Below the pieces are notes generated by a model. It was given only the letters and a program-made list of their open reading frames with translations. It ran no database searches and was not told where the DNA came from. The position numbers and the translations under genes are program-made. This document shows, piece by piece, positions 1 to 8,491 of a stretch of 25,167 nucleotides of DNA (position 1 is its first letter; each line of letters starts with the position of its first letter). Source of the stretch: Symsagittifera roscoffensis (Eukaryota > Xenacoelomorpha > Acoela > Convolutidae). The DNA is taken from the NCBI RefSeq assembly GCF_963678635.1, contig NW_026970815.1:1-25167 (forward strand), read 5' to 3'.

Positions 1-1560
1 CACCAGGCCATTCGAATTGCAAGTGAGTTCCTGCACATGGGTAGGCCAGGTACACTGCCACTGTCGCAGGTACATACGTGGTCTCGTTGAAGTATCTTTG
101 GAGGGCCGCCATCAAGAGAATTCTTGCACTTTTTAAAAACCCCGATTTCATTGCCTCCGAGGACATCACGGTGCCATATTCCTTCCGATTCAAGTTAGAG
201 TTCAGCTCTTCGTCAGTTCCTTCAAGTATTCCTGTATGGCGGGCTACCGCTCCAGGCCATCAAGTGACCTCCCGCGGAGTTTCTCGACTTAAGCATCTAC
301 ACAAAACCCCCGACGGGATCCTCCATGTGGACCGAGTCTGGCATTGTGATCAGACTGTACTCGACCACGCCGAGTTGTTACTCCAGTTTCATCCGGGCCA
401 TGTTCATTCAGGAGGACTTGTAATCATCGAGTCCTCCAGATTCCATCTGACTGATGAATTCCATTTCGAGCTTTCTGTCCGCCAAGGTTCGTGCGCTTTT
501 CTTTGATCTCGTAGCTGTCAAGATCAATCCCGCCAAAAGCATAGGGGGTATCAGGTTTCTAAGGTTTCTTTCTATCACCCGCTCAACGCCGCGCCATCTC
601 CCACTCTCGCGCCACTCTCACTTGGACGGGCTTTTTTTGCCAACGATGTCACTACTGCATTAGCCTTCGACTTCGCCGCTTTCTGATTCCTAGTCTTGCT
701 TCCCCAATTTCCCATTCATCGTTTTCAGCCCTTTTTGGCTCGCCTGACGTATAGTTTTTTCATGGTCTGATGCAATCCTCGGCAATGTCCTCCGTAACTG
801 ACTCGGTCAGAACCTCAGACTCTGCGGAGCTCATCAGCTTCCCTAGAACCTCGCGCATGATGGCTTGCTTCAACTCCACCTTCAAAACGGACTGCATCCC
901 GCACCTGCAAATCACGTCTCATGTCCTTTCCGTGAAGGTCACTCGGTTCCAGATCACAACTGCTTTTCGTTCATGTTCACTCTGGTATCTCTCCTACTCC
1001 TCTCCAGGCAACATGCACAGGAAGGATACCCTCATTATCTCGTCCGTTCTTCTCCTTCTAGGTGACTCATGGAACAGTTTCTGCATGTCCCTATCCCACT
1101 AGTCTATTGCGAGGCCTATCGAATCCACTGGGGACAAACTGGCTAGCTCCTTCTTCGTAGGGGACGTGAAAGACGATGGTGTCATCAACAAAATATTTCC
1201 ATCGACTTTCCCGTCGACTTCACTGAATTGGTATTCCAGCAAGTATTTCTCCAATGCACCCAAATCCAATCCAATTGACTTGTCTCCCTTTCCCTCATTG
1301 TGATTGTTATCCTTTTCCATCTGCACATTATCATTTGTTTCTGGTCTCGGCTCAGGTCCCGAATGGCCTTGACGCACATCCATACCCGAGTCTGGCCGTG
1401 CCTGTACAGTCAGATCCACTGGGTGATGGAAGAAATCGTCATTCACCAGGAACTCCACCGGTTCGTCGCCATGTGGCGCCAGCTCGTCGACCGTCTTGTA
1501 CGTGCAACCACGCCCCAATGCACAAAACCAAACCACCCCACCCCCCCCCCCCCCCCCCCC
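1..1560 (-). pseudogene. Capsid-like C-terminal part of the retroelement ORF, broken
   Basis: Downstream of the C20 tract the minus frame is open from 1536 to a TAG at 1099, then continues in the same phase through TAG at 994, TGA at 919 and TGA at 760. It changes phase near 600-500 and again near 230. The early part is acidic and Asn-rich. The part just after 1099 has the look of a retrotransposon capsid, with WDRDMQKLF followed by a basic RRRRTDEI stretch and ERYQSEHERKAVVIWN. A final stretch at about 210-1 reads EYGTVMSSEAMKSGF and then a hydrophobic helix; I do not recognise it. The capsid assignment is inferred from composition and from its position after a gag-like N-terminus. A plus-strand ORF over 78-506 is the antisense shadow. 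Confidence 0.5.
1541..1560. repeat. C20 homopolymer tract (G20 on the coding strand)
   Basis: Twenty consecutive C residues follow ACCCCA, so the minus strand carries G20-TGGGG-TGG. The tract sits inside the retroelement ORF. The frame entering it on the minus strand (the ORF ending at 1439) differs from the frame leaving it (the ORF starting at 1536), so it marks a slippage frameshift. Its true length may be polymorphic or mis-assembled. Confidence 0.95.
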
Positions 1561-2449
1561 AAGAGTCTTTCGGCACTTCCAACAACATCACTTTCATCTC
1601 TCTTGGCCACCTCAACCTGGACCAATCGTCGGCGGGTGCGTGCACATCACTCCACACGTCGGAGGAAACGTCAGGTTTTCCCGAGGGCGGTACTTTGACC
1701 ATCTTTCGACTCCACGCAACTGTGAAACTGAAGTCAAAGGCGTGCATCGCCGCTACATTCCAACTGATAAAGTGCGGTTACATCCCTTCACTCCATTTTC
1801 GCTATCTTTCTTCCAAGTCACAGGTGGCACTCGTATCTCATGTTGCCCCATTCCACTGAGCGTGGTCGCGGAGCTAAACTGTTCATGTTCCGCTAACTAC
1901 CAAGCCACGCTCGGTCTTCGATATAATCCCGAAACTGACAGACCGTCTCCTCATCTTCCTTGCATCCACTCGACACGTTAACGTGTTCATATTCACGCTC
2001 GTCGACATGTCCGTTTTGTTGCCCCAACCGCTGGGATCTGGACGGTTCCAGAGCAGCGCAGTGCTTGGCTCAATTACATCCGCCGGCGTGACGCTCGTCT
2101 ATGAGTTTACAGCAGGAGTTGCTGCAGACGGGTTATTCGCCCTCACTAGGGTTTGGGAGCTACCCTGACTCTGATCAATTGGCCTCCCTAGTCGGCTCTC
2201 CAACGGTTGCCTCGGGGCTCGGGGGGAGTTGGGGTTTGCAGTCCTCAGTCTTTCTCTCACGTTTGAGCTTGGAGCCATGGGAGCAACTGCACCCGTTTTC
2301 ATTGATAGGGGCCTAAGACGACTAGCGAGTGGCTCCCCGGGCACGTTGCCCCTCACACTACCTCCACCAGTCGAATTGGTCCGAGCCAGAGAGACGATCG
2401 TCCTCAATTCCCGCTCCATCTCCTCTATCTTCGTCTGAAACACGTCGTT
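1561..2449 (-). pseudogene. Ser/Pro/Arg-rich linker between the SGNH and capsid-like regions
   Basis: This is the same minus-strand phase as the SGNH domain. It is open from 2443 to a TAG at 2099 and then readable with six further stops down to the C20 tract. It starts with the end of the SGNH fold (FQTKIEEMERELR), then becomes low complexity: Gly/Ser, then RPLSMKTGAVAPMAPSS, then PRAPRQPLESRLGRPID. This kind of disordered, basic and proline-rich segment is common between domains of Gag-like or ORF1 proteins. The part below 2099 has an Arg-rich patch (RKMRRRSVSFG) and is otherwise unassigned. Plus-strand ORFs here are shadows. Confidence 0.5.
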
Positions 2450-2960
2450 TATTCAGCGTCTTCCTTGCGGTGTACTGAAATGTATCCCATCTCGAGATGT
2501 TCAGTCACGAGCCGCAGCGCTTGGATTGCTTCTCACTAGACTGCGGGTCATATCGTTTCATCGGGTCACATTGTTGTTCATGAAGTCCGCCACTGGCGTG
2601 CCCACCTCCGGATTCTGCGGGATTGTACACAGCACCACGAAACCGGGACGGTTCTTTTCCTTCAATTCAATCATAAGGCAGAATAGTAGGGGCTCCCACT
2701 TGATTTCTGGGGTTACAGGGACCCTTGAAACGTCATTGGTACCAAGCATTATCACCAACGTGTCTATCTGATCCTTCCCCTGGAACTCCCTTATTTTAAT
2801 GACCTGAGCCACAGAGACCCCTCCAAAAGATAGAACAGTGGTCTGGCCACTCACAAAGATCTCGTTCAGATCCCTCACTAGACTATCTCCAGCAACCAAA
2901 TGACGACTGCCTGGATGATTTGCCTTGTTGCCTATGGTAGGGTTTTAAGTCATGCCTTTC
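2450..2960 (-). pseudogene. SGNH/GDSL-type hydrolase (esterase-like) domain inside the retroelement ORF
   Basis: SGNH hydrolases use a Ser in block I (GDS), a Gly in block II, an Asn in block III (GxND), and an Asp and His in block V (DxxH). All are visible here in one minus-strand phase: GDSLVRD with Ser at 2884-2882, a Gly pair in LSFGGVSV, IMLGTNDVSR with Asn at 2737-2735, and DGIHF with Asp at 2491-2489 and His at 2482-2480. The GDS-to-DGIH distance is 133 codons, short for a free-standing enzyme but reasonable for the esterase domains of retroelement proteins. Three in-frame stops interrupt the 3' third, all TGA: one at 2560-2558, one before the DGIH block and one after it. Two of them follow an Arg and precede Asn or Ile, where Trp would fit. 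The substrate is unknown. The domain assignment is firm; current function is not expected. Confidence 0.8.
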
Positions 2961-3216
2961 AGTCAGGGTCGAGAATGCTCCACAGCTACTTGCACGAATA
3001 AGTTGCGGACCGCCAAGTTTTTACTGATGTCCACTACGCGAGATCTCAAAGCCGTCTCGCCAAGTGTAGTTCCCTTTGGCACTATGGTTCGAGGTGTTCG
3101 CTCCGAGCTACTCAAGGAACGATCAATGCATTGGGAAGAAACTACCCTAACCAGCGTCCGTCAAATGGTCTTGTTGATATCATTCATCGTCACTCTGGCT
3201 ACCTGATTAAATTTCT
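2961..3216 (-). pseudogene. Connector between the N-terminal and SGNH regions
   Basis: A minus-strand frame, shifted relative to its neighbours, reads FNQVARVTMNDINKTI, a stop, then RTLVRVVSSQCIDRSLSSS, and ends in KNLAVRNLFVQVAVEHSRP before a TGA. It looks like ordinary coding sequence rather than spacer, and it links the coiled-coil part to the SGNH domain, but I cannot assign a domain. At least two frameshifts separate it from the flanking parts. Confidence 0.4.
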
Positions 3217-3990
3217 CTAAAAATGGGGAGCCAAATAGGTGTCTGAAGGATCATGTATTGTATTCCTAGAGCTCATGGAAGATTGTGACATCGGCTGAGA
3301 AGCCCCTGGCTCCCTCGGGGTGCACAAATCCTGTGCTTTCGTCCCTAGATGCATGTCCCTGGATCTATCCGAGGATTTCATCGTCGCCAGAGCCTCCGGG
3401 GATACTTGGCTCATCCTCGCCATAAATAACTCTTTCAGGTGTTTTATCTCTTCTACTTTGAGAGCTATTCGCATCTCGTCGTGTTTCTTTATCCATTCAT
3501 CTATCGCCTTATACTCCTCCAACTCGGGATACAGCTCTCTCTGGTCCTTCTCTTTCTTTTCAGACGGCTCATTATTCTCCGTCTCACTCCATCTCACTCA
3601 TCTTTACTCTCTTTCGTGGAGAAGCAGTCATTGAAGAATCTTCACGTAGTTGTTTCGCTCCGATGAGCGGCTGCACTGGTCGAACAGGTAGGGGCATGTC
3701 ACATAGCCTATGATCCCTCGTGGCCAGAAATTTCTCCTCGACGCCATCTCATCAGTCGGTTTCGACCTCTCTCGGCGGTCCCGAACTCGCCGAAGGCCAA
3801 CATCAAAACTACCTCCGTGGGACGGCTCCCTCGACCCTCTCGCTCTAACGCGTTGAGGAGCGCGACAACAAACATTGCCAGTCCCTGGTCCTCGTGCGAT
3901 GTCGTAGTCAATCAATCGCTGGTAAATCTCGTCCAGAGCCGCTCCTAGACTCGCCGAGACAAAGACCATCAAATCTTTCATGTCACCCAT
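3217..3990 (-). pseudogene. N-terminal part of the retroelement ORF, with a charged helical (coiled-coil-like) stretch
   Basis: The ATG at 3990 begins MGDMKDLMVFVSASLGAALD, followed by an Arg/Gly-rich segment (SHGGSFDVGLRRVRDRRERS), and the frame is open to 3628. After a frame change a second open stretch (3597-3217) starts WSETENNEPSEKKEKDQREL and continues with a highly charged helix-forming run over about 3530-3390 (LEEYKAIDEWIKKHDEMRIA, then KVEEIKHLKELF). A coiled coil placed before an SGNH domain is the order known from ORF1 proteins of some non-LTR elements, while Gag proteins also carry coiled coils. The start codon was chosen because it opens the longest stretch after the AT-rich spacer. 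It is broken and not expressed as one protein. Confidence 0.5.
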
Positions 3991-4491
3991 CTTTCTTTTG
4001 AGTAAATACTGTCTTCGTACTCTTCTGATTGTTCAAGGTCAATAAACAAAACTGGATCAATCAAGATCTAAAAAACAAGTCGCTGTTCCAAGCTGTTCCT
4101 TTTCCAGGATAAAACGTCTTTCACATCTTTTAAAAACAATCCATTTAAGCACTCTTTTGTTCATGATTTAAGAACTAGCACCAATGTATATCGTCCACCT
4201 GTAATTTAATCAACATAACACAAGTGAGCGCTGTCACCTTTCGTACCTGAAGTGTTCCAGGTCTCAATGATATGAACATCACATAAGACTTAACCTAAGG
4301 ATAACATAACATATGAGCATCACACATTCGCACTATTATATAAAAAACATAATGCCTAGTAGCTAACCTGAAACTTAACCCTAATGCCTAAAAATTGAAC
4401 TCAATGAAAACCGTTTATGGCTGAGTGCGACTCCTAGCACATGCTCAGATAGTACTTTTTATAGAAGTAAACCTCTATGTTTCTGAAACTA
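3991..4491. other. AT-rich spacer, possible LTR remnant or promoter area
   Basis: No coding signal was seen. The spacer separates the integrase end from the start of the SGNH-containing ORF. A TATA-like TATATAAT is readable on the minus strand near 4335-4345, about 350 bases upstream of the ATG at 3990. Two short direct repeats of the form ATATGA-CATCACA occur near 4269 and 4312. It may be what is left of an LTR or 5' leader, but I found no second copy in the window and no clear TG...CA ends. Confidence 0.35.
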
Positions 4492-5280
4492 TCACATGTA
4501 CAAGGGCACCAGCATGCCAATTTGCCTTTCAAGTAGGCTATTCGTTTGTGGGTGATAAGTGGTCGAGTGGGCCTGTGCAACTTGCGACCTCTTCATTAAA
4601 TCCTTCGTGAGATCAACCACGATTGATTTGACATTGACTGATTGGAATGTGATGAGGCAACCGTGTATCGCTATCCACACAATTATCAAGTGAGGGCATG
4701 CTTCTTCCACCGATGCTGCCATGCAGGGGGCTGTCTCTGCATATTTCGTGAAATGATCTATCATTACCAGCACTTGATTGTAGCCCGTGGCTGTCATGAA
4801 TATTTTCTGATGATCAATTTGCACCACCTCATTGAATCCTGACAACTCTATTGACTGAAGGGGCAACCGCAATTTCCTGGGTTCCTTTGCCTTTTGACAT
4901 GACAAGCATGCCGAGATGAAGTTTTTGCAGGCCTTTTTCAAGCCCGGCCGTTCGAACCGTTCGAGCGATTCAGTCTGGTACAACTGCGGTAATACTATCG
5001 AATTATACTTGTAATGGACCTTGTCCTCCTCCATACGCTTGCAGGCTACAATCACGTCTTCGTTCGAGTACAATATATCCTTCTTTTTTATTTAAAATTG
5101 CTTCAAGATCTTATAGCTATCTTCCTCTAGATATATCTTGTCAGGTGATCCATTCTCGATACATCTATTCATATTGTTTGTCATCCTGTCTTTTTGCTGA
5201 TCCCTTAAGAGATCCGACAGACGGTACCTAGCTTTTATATACGTCATTACCACGTTTAGTTGTCCGCTAGCTATCTCTGG
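4492..5280 (-). pseudogene. Ty3/gypsy-type integrase, inactivated
   Basis: This is a retroviral-type integrase (rve core), which would insert the element's cDNA into the genome. The minus ORF 5073-4492 (193 aa) shows CLSC (residues 56-59, the cysteine half of the zinc finger), the first catalytic Asp in QIDHQK (87), MIDHFTKYAE (104-113), and TYHPQTNSLLERQ with the catalytic Glu at 182. The second catalytic Asp should lie 35 residues before that Glu, but the position reads Val (SVNVK, residue 146), so the D,D35E triad is broken. The zinc-finger histidines are not evident either. The same phase extends upstream to 5280 (EIASGQLNVVMTYIKARYR) through one TAA near 5092. The C-terminal domain is missing after 4492. 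Confidence 0.85.
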
Positions 5281-5785
5281 CGCATGGGCCTCATACCTTG
5301 CTTTAGTATACCCTGTTCATCTGCGGCATTATCCGCTACAGTTCCCTCTTCATCAGAGGTATACCTATCTCTGTCCGCATCCTGATGCATTCCCGATCCA
5401 ATCCTCGCTGTTTCGACTCCACTAACAAGGAATCGATCCAGGCTCCGAGACGTCAGAATTGGAAGTATTTTCTGATGTATTCCTTCAGGACTGGGGTCTC
5501 GAGTCATCACTGGAGCCAATGGACACCACATCTTTATGTTCCAATCTATCTGTGATGTTTCTCAACTCCCCGGTCAAAATTCTGCCCCTTGGTCGCTTTG
5601 AATCCGGCTCCTCGGACATCATTCTGCTCCTTGGTTGTCCTGACACTGTCTCCCCGGACAAGTCGTCCTGTCCCGGCTCGAAAGTGCATGACTCCCCGGA
5701 CAATCTCTCGTCGCCGGATGAGCAATCTGAGCTCGGCTCGTACTCTTCCTTCTTATCCGTTAATTGAAACGTGAATTGAAACCCT
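5281..5785 (-). pseudogene. Acidic SGE-repeat linker of gypsy pol (between RNase H and integrase in the parent)
   Basis: The minus strand reads a low-complexity acidic segment in which a short LSGE-like motif recurs: DERLSGESCTFEPG, DDLSGETVSG, SEEPDSKRPRG and LTGELRNITD, between about 5740 and 5530. The DNA shows the matching recurrent CTCCCCGGACA-type unit on the plus strand. A second phase (5531-5271) continues with RSLDRFLVSGVETARIG and YTSDEEGTVADNAAD, then shifts into the integrase phase near 5285. Placing it between RNase H and integrase is inferred from its direct continuity with the integrase. The linker is probably disordered, and its role is unknown. Confidence 0.5.
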
Positions 5786-6106
5786 TGGGCTTGTGATCGG
5801 CGTCATCGTATTCTTGCTCTGTTTGACCAGAGAAGATTGTTCCTTTCTCCACTAGTTGCTTTTAGTCTCCGATTTGGACGTTCTTTTGAACAAATAATGT
5901 TCTCGCTCTTTGACCTCTGAACGCTCCGAGGTCATTTCGGTTCTTCCTACTTCCTCCCGTTCAAGATCCTCGTCTGATGGTGTAGTAGGGACGGGTCAGC
6001 GTTTGCCCCCTTCCTGGAAGGGGTCCGTGGGTGTCTCGCTCGGCGGTCCGGCCTCAGCACTTCGCTCTTGATCGCCATTCAGGTTTCTCTCGCTTCTCAG
6101 TTTTAT
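5786..6106 (-). pseudogene. Gag N-terminal fragment, array copy A, start codon lost
   Basis: This matches the gag start of copies B and C: KLRSERNL, then DQERSAEAGP, then TDPFQEGG, then DLEREEVGRTE and SERSEVKERE. At the place where copy C has ATG (ATGAAACTG), this copy reads ATA (6106-6104). Near 5785 the gag-like frame passes directly into the pol linker and integrase that lie downstream. The rest of gag, protease, RT and RNase H have therefore been deleted. The fragment is charged and has no enzymatic motif; it would be the matrix-like or N-terminal part of Gag. Confidence 0.65.
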
Positions 6107-6734
6107 TCCGCTCACTGAAAGACCAGCTTGACTTTTAGTCGTTCCGTCGTCAGCAAAAACGTCAGAATTGCTGCTAGCCGACGATTGACTTCATCTTGTT
6201 TTATACTTTCGCGTGCTTACCATGATCAGCCTGGAAATCTAGGATAATCCTACTAACGTGTCTCTACGCTGCATGTTATGTTAATCATAAAAACTATTCG
6301 TGCAAACTGACGACATTGTACGAGTACCACAAATGAGTACCACCACCCCAAAATCAAAAAACTTCTTTCGATCTCTTTGTGATGATTCTAGTGACTCAAC
6401 TAAAGTTACATACATGGCCTGCTTAGTGTTAAGATAAAGCTAACTCCACTGGGTTACCTAGCATAACAGTATCAGAAAATTTCATAAGATATAACCAATA
6501 AACAAAAAACAATTGATATTCAGATAGGAATATCCTACAGATGACAGCGATTTTTCGTCCAGTATCAATTTACCGCCTTACTCGTATCAAATTACTGCTT
6601 CGTTAAAATCAAGCAATTTTTGTAAAAAGGCAGTGATGATTCAGGAATAGATATATAGAACTTAGTCTGAGAGAAAAAGACTTCCCTCTATTGGAACACT
6701 CCAAACGAACGAAGTCCAGGACATTATCTTCGCA

Positions 6735-7005
6735 AGTTAGTGTTTTGTACCTAAAACAATCACCGATGTCTTCTTTTAGGTGTCCTGCGATTGTCCGAGC
6801 TATCCTACTAAGGCAACCTCTGATCGAAATTTTCTAAAGTCAATGAAAAAGCTCTCCCAAACCCGGACCGCTCCTAGTGCACTAGAGCAGGGAACAACTA
6901 TTCTTCTCAAGTGAGTGTGTCTTGCGTAAAACACTCACCGAGCTCTTCCTTTATATGTTTCCGGATTGCCCGAGTTGTCCTATTAGGTAGCTCAAGGCAA
7001 CCACA
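6735..7005. repeat. Internal duplication in the LTR-like block with a conserved small hairpin
   Basis: Two related stretches about 173 bases apart (6735-6820 and 6907-7005) each run from AAGT-AGTGT, through ACAATCACCGA or ACACTCACCGA, TCTTC, and GATTG-CCGAG, to AAGGCAACC. The second contains GTGAGTGT and ACACTCAC as exact inverse complements around about 10 bases. The same pair occurs at 10573-10665 and 10754-10851, in copy D, and inverted near 19100-19330. Confidence 0.75.
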
Positions 7006-7189
7006 CAACCAAAATAACAGCCAAAAATTTTTTTCAGGTACTTCTGATGTACCGGATCTACAATCCAAAGTTGACCGCGAATTTTCGGGTCAACCGGGCT
7101 TCTATGTTCCGAATATGTACAACCCGTTGTCAATAAACCTTTTATTCCGAACTTGAAAGAATATTTTAGATGTATAATTTTCCACGGTG

Positions 7190-7691
7190 GGTACCTCCAT
7201 ATCTTCACTAAGGAGGGTCGTTAAGGGGCTCAGCTTACTCCGGATGGTTACTTCGGAGGGTACCTTAGTCACCTAAATAACTTTGGAGGGTCCCCTTAGA
7301 CTCACTAAGGATGGTCAATCATAGGCTTATTACGCTCCGGAGGGTTGCTTCGGAGGGTTCCTTCAAAAGTCCAAGTTCTTCAAGTCTCAGTTAGAAGGGT
7401 CTGCAACTAGTCTCAGAAAGTGTCAAAACAAGCTAAATTCACTCTGAGGGGTTACTATAACTTCTTCTGAGGGTTGCGTGGAAAACTTCTACTCAGGCGG
7501 GTTGAAAAGGGGCTTAGCTGACTCCGGAGGGTTGCTTAGGAGGGTTCACCAAAGTCGAGAAAACGGATGATCTTACTACAGTAAAGCCTTCATTTGCAAT
7601 CTAACTGGCTTAAAACTAGGTTGGATGATTCGGTCAACCTTCCCATTAGGATAAAAGGTGATCCAATAAAATTTTCTGCCGCTCGGAGGGT
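7190..7691. repeat. GGAGGGT motif cluster
   Basis: GGAGGGT occurs eight times exactly (7213, 7255, 7286, 7339, 7352, 7526, 7539, 7685) plus two GGATGGT variants in about 480 bases, often within CTCCGGAGGGTTGCTTCGGAGGGTT-like pairs. The corresponding segment of copy D (about 14880-15400) has the same layout with more decay. The inverted-repeat arms lack the segment. Confidence 0.85.
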
Positions 7692-7888
7692 TTCCTAAAA
7701 CATCGACACTTCGAACCAACAATATCTAAAAAAAAATATTTTCTAAAGTTATCAGCAAAAAAACGGTTCGTTCTAGAAAATTGGTCAAAAATGTCTAATT
7801 ATGGTACTAAAGTTATTCCAACCGGTCAGCTAGTCTTTGAGAAATCACCAAAAACCGGCTCATCCAACTAGCCTTATTCATCACCTAT

Positions 7889-7904
7889 AAACTGGCCTTT
7901 TTCC
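7889..7904 (-). repeat. Short duplicated filler at the gag deletion junction, copy B
   Basis: On the minus strand the gag sequence ends at GGGCACACGG and is followed by AAAAAGGCCAGTTT, then TATAGGTG, and then a diverged second copy of the same 13-14 bases (about 7860-7875). Copy C has the same arrangement at 9370-9384. The inverted-repeat arms and copy D have only the second copy. Confidence 0.7.
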
Positions 7905-8491
7905 CCGTGTGCCCATCGACAACATCAGCCTGTCGAACATCGAGGATGCTCCTACGGTTATCACATCTGACGTCGACCTGGACGGCGAGTTGAACAACGC
8001 TTTCTTGTTTTTTTTTCTTCATTTCTGGGACTCGGCGTGAAGTCCACATTCGAAAGCCCTAGCTCCGGATGGTCATGACTGGAAGGTAAACCCTCAATTC
8101 GGAGCGACGCTATGCACTCATCGTATAAATACTTCCAGCTTTTCTTGGCTTTCGAATTCGGTTGCTCCTTTCTTAGGCTTATCGCATTTTTGCTCTGTTT
8201 GGCCTGTGAAGTTGTTGCTTTCTCCCCTTGTTGCTTTGAATCTCCGAATTGGACGTTCTCTTGAACAAAATTTAGTATCGCTCTTCGACCTCGGAACGCT
8301 CCGAGGTCTCTTCGGTCCTCCCGTTCAAGATCCTCGCCTGGCTCTTCCAGGACCGCATGATGGTGGTAGAAGTGTCGGGTCAGCAATTGCTCCCCTTCCT
8401 GGAAGGGGTCCGTGGTTGTCTCGCTCGCCGATCCGGCCTCAGCACTCCGCTCTTGATCGCCATCGAGGTTTCATTAGTTTCTCAGTTTCAT
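7905..8491 (-). pseudogene. Gag N-terminal fragment, array copy B
   Basis: The minus strand begins ATG-AAA-CTG at 8491 and immediately meets two stops (TAA, TGA) where copies A and C read SER. It is then open over 8386-7961: HHHAVLEEPGEDLERED, a Gln/Lys-rich stretch (GEKATTSQAKQSKNAI), YLYDECIASLRIEGLPS and DHPELGLSNVDFTPSPRN, ending in a basic RKRCSTRRPGRRQM. A further stretch (SILDVRQADVVDGHT) continues to about 7905, where the gag is cut and joined to the tail of the LTR-like block. The product would be the charged N-terminal region of a Ty3/gypsy-like Gag; capsid and zinc knuckle are absent. The same cut point in copy C shows a common ancestor. Confidence 0.7.

Larger units (their letters stand above)
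1..3990 (-). mobile_element. Decayed retroelement ORF with SGNH hydrolase and capsid-like regions, open at the left edge
   Basis: A protein-like reading path can be followed on the minus strand from an ATG at 3990 to base 1, with many stops and a few frame changes. The order of modules is: an N-terminal region with a charged helical stretch (3990-3217), a linker, an SGNH hydrolase domain (about 2960-2450), a Ser/Pro/Arg-rich linker (2449-1561), and a capsid-like region (1560-1). No reverse transcriptase is visible inside the window, so the element class is not proven. It could be the gag of a Ty3/gypsy-like LTR element. It could also be ORF1 of a CR1/L2-type non-LTR element, because such ORF1 proteins are known to carry coiled coils and esterase domains. 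It has the same polarity as the gypsy fragments to its right and is separated from them by about 500 AT-rich bases. It is dead as it stands. Confidence 0.65.
6107..7912 (-). repeat. LTR-like and leader block, array copy A (fullest copy)
   Basis: This non-coding block is repeated in copies C and D, in shortened form in B, and inverted at 18260-19413. On the minus strand it runs from a tail (7912-7700), through a GGAGGGT-rich segment (about 7690-7190, absent from copy C), an LTR-like part with an internal duplication (about 7180-6730), a hairpin at 6590-6637, and an AT-rich leader down to the gag start. I could not fix the TG...CA ends or a primer-binding site, so 'LTR' rests on its alternation with internal regions in the array. 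ORFs in it are not conserved between copies. Confidence 0.65.

Noticed and set aside
78-506. 142-aa plus-strand ORF
   Set aside because: The minus strand here carries the protein-like sequence of the retroelement; the plus ORF is its antisense shadow and has no recognisable domain.
1254-1981. Long overlapping plus-strand ORFs with a Pro run
   Set aside because: They are antisense to the Gag-like frames and owe their Pro run to the C20 tract.
2450-2960. TGA read as Trp (alternative genetic code)
   Set aside because: Although some TGA codons sit at likely Trp positions, TAG and TAA stops also interrupt the same element, and other frames use TGG for Trp, so decay is the simpler explanation.
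4642-4842. 66-aa plus ORF with several Cys and His residues
   Set aside because: It is the antisense of the integrase core on the minus strand.
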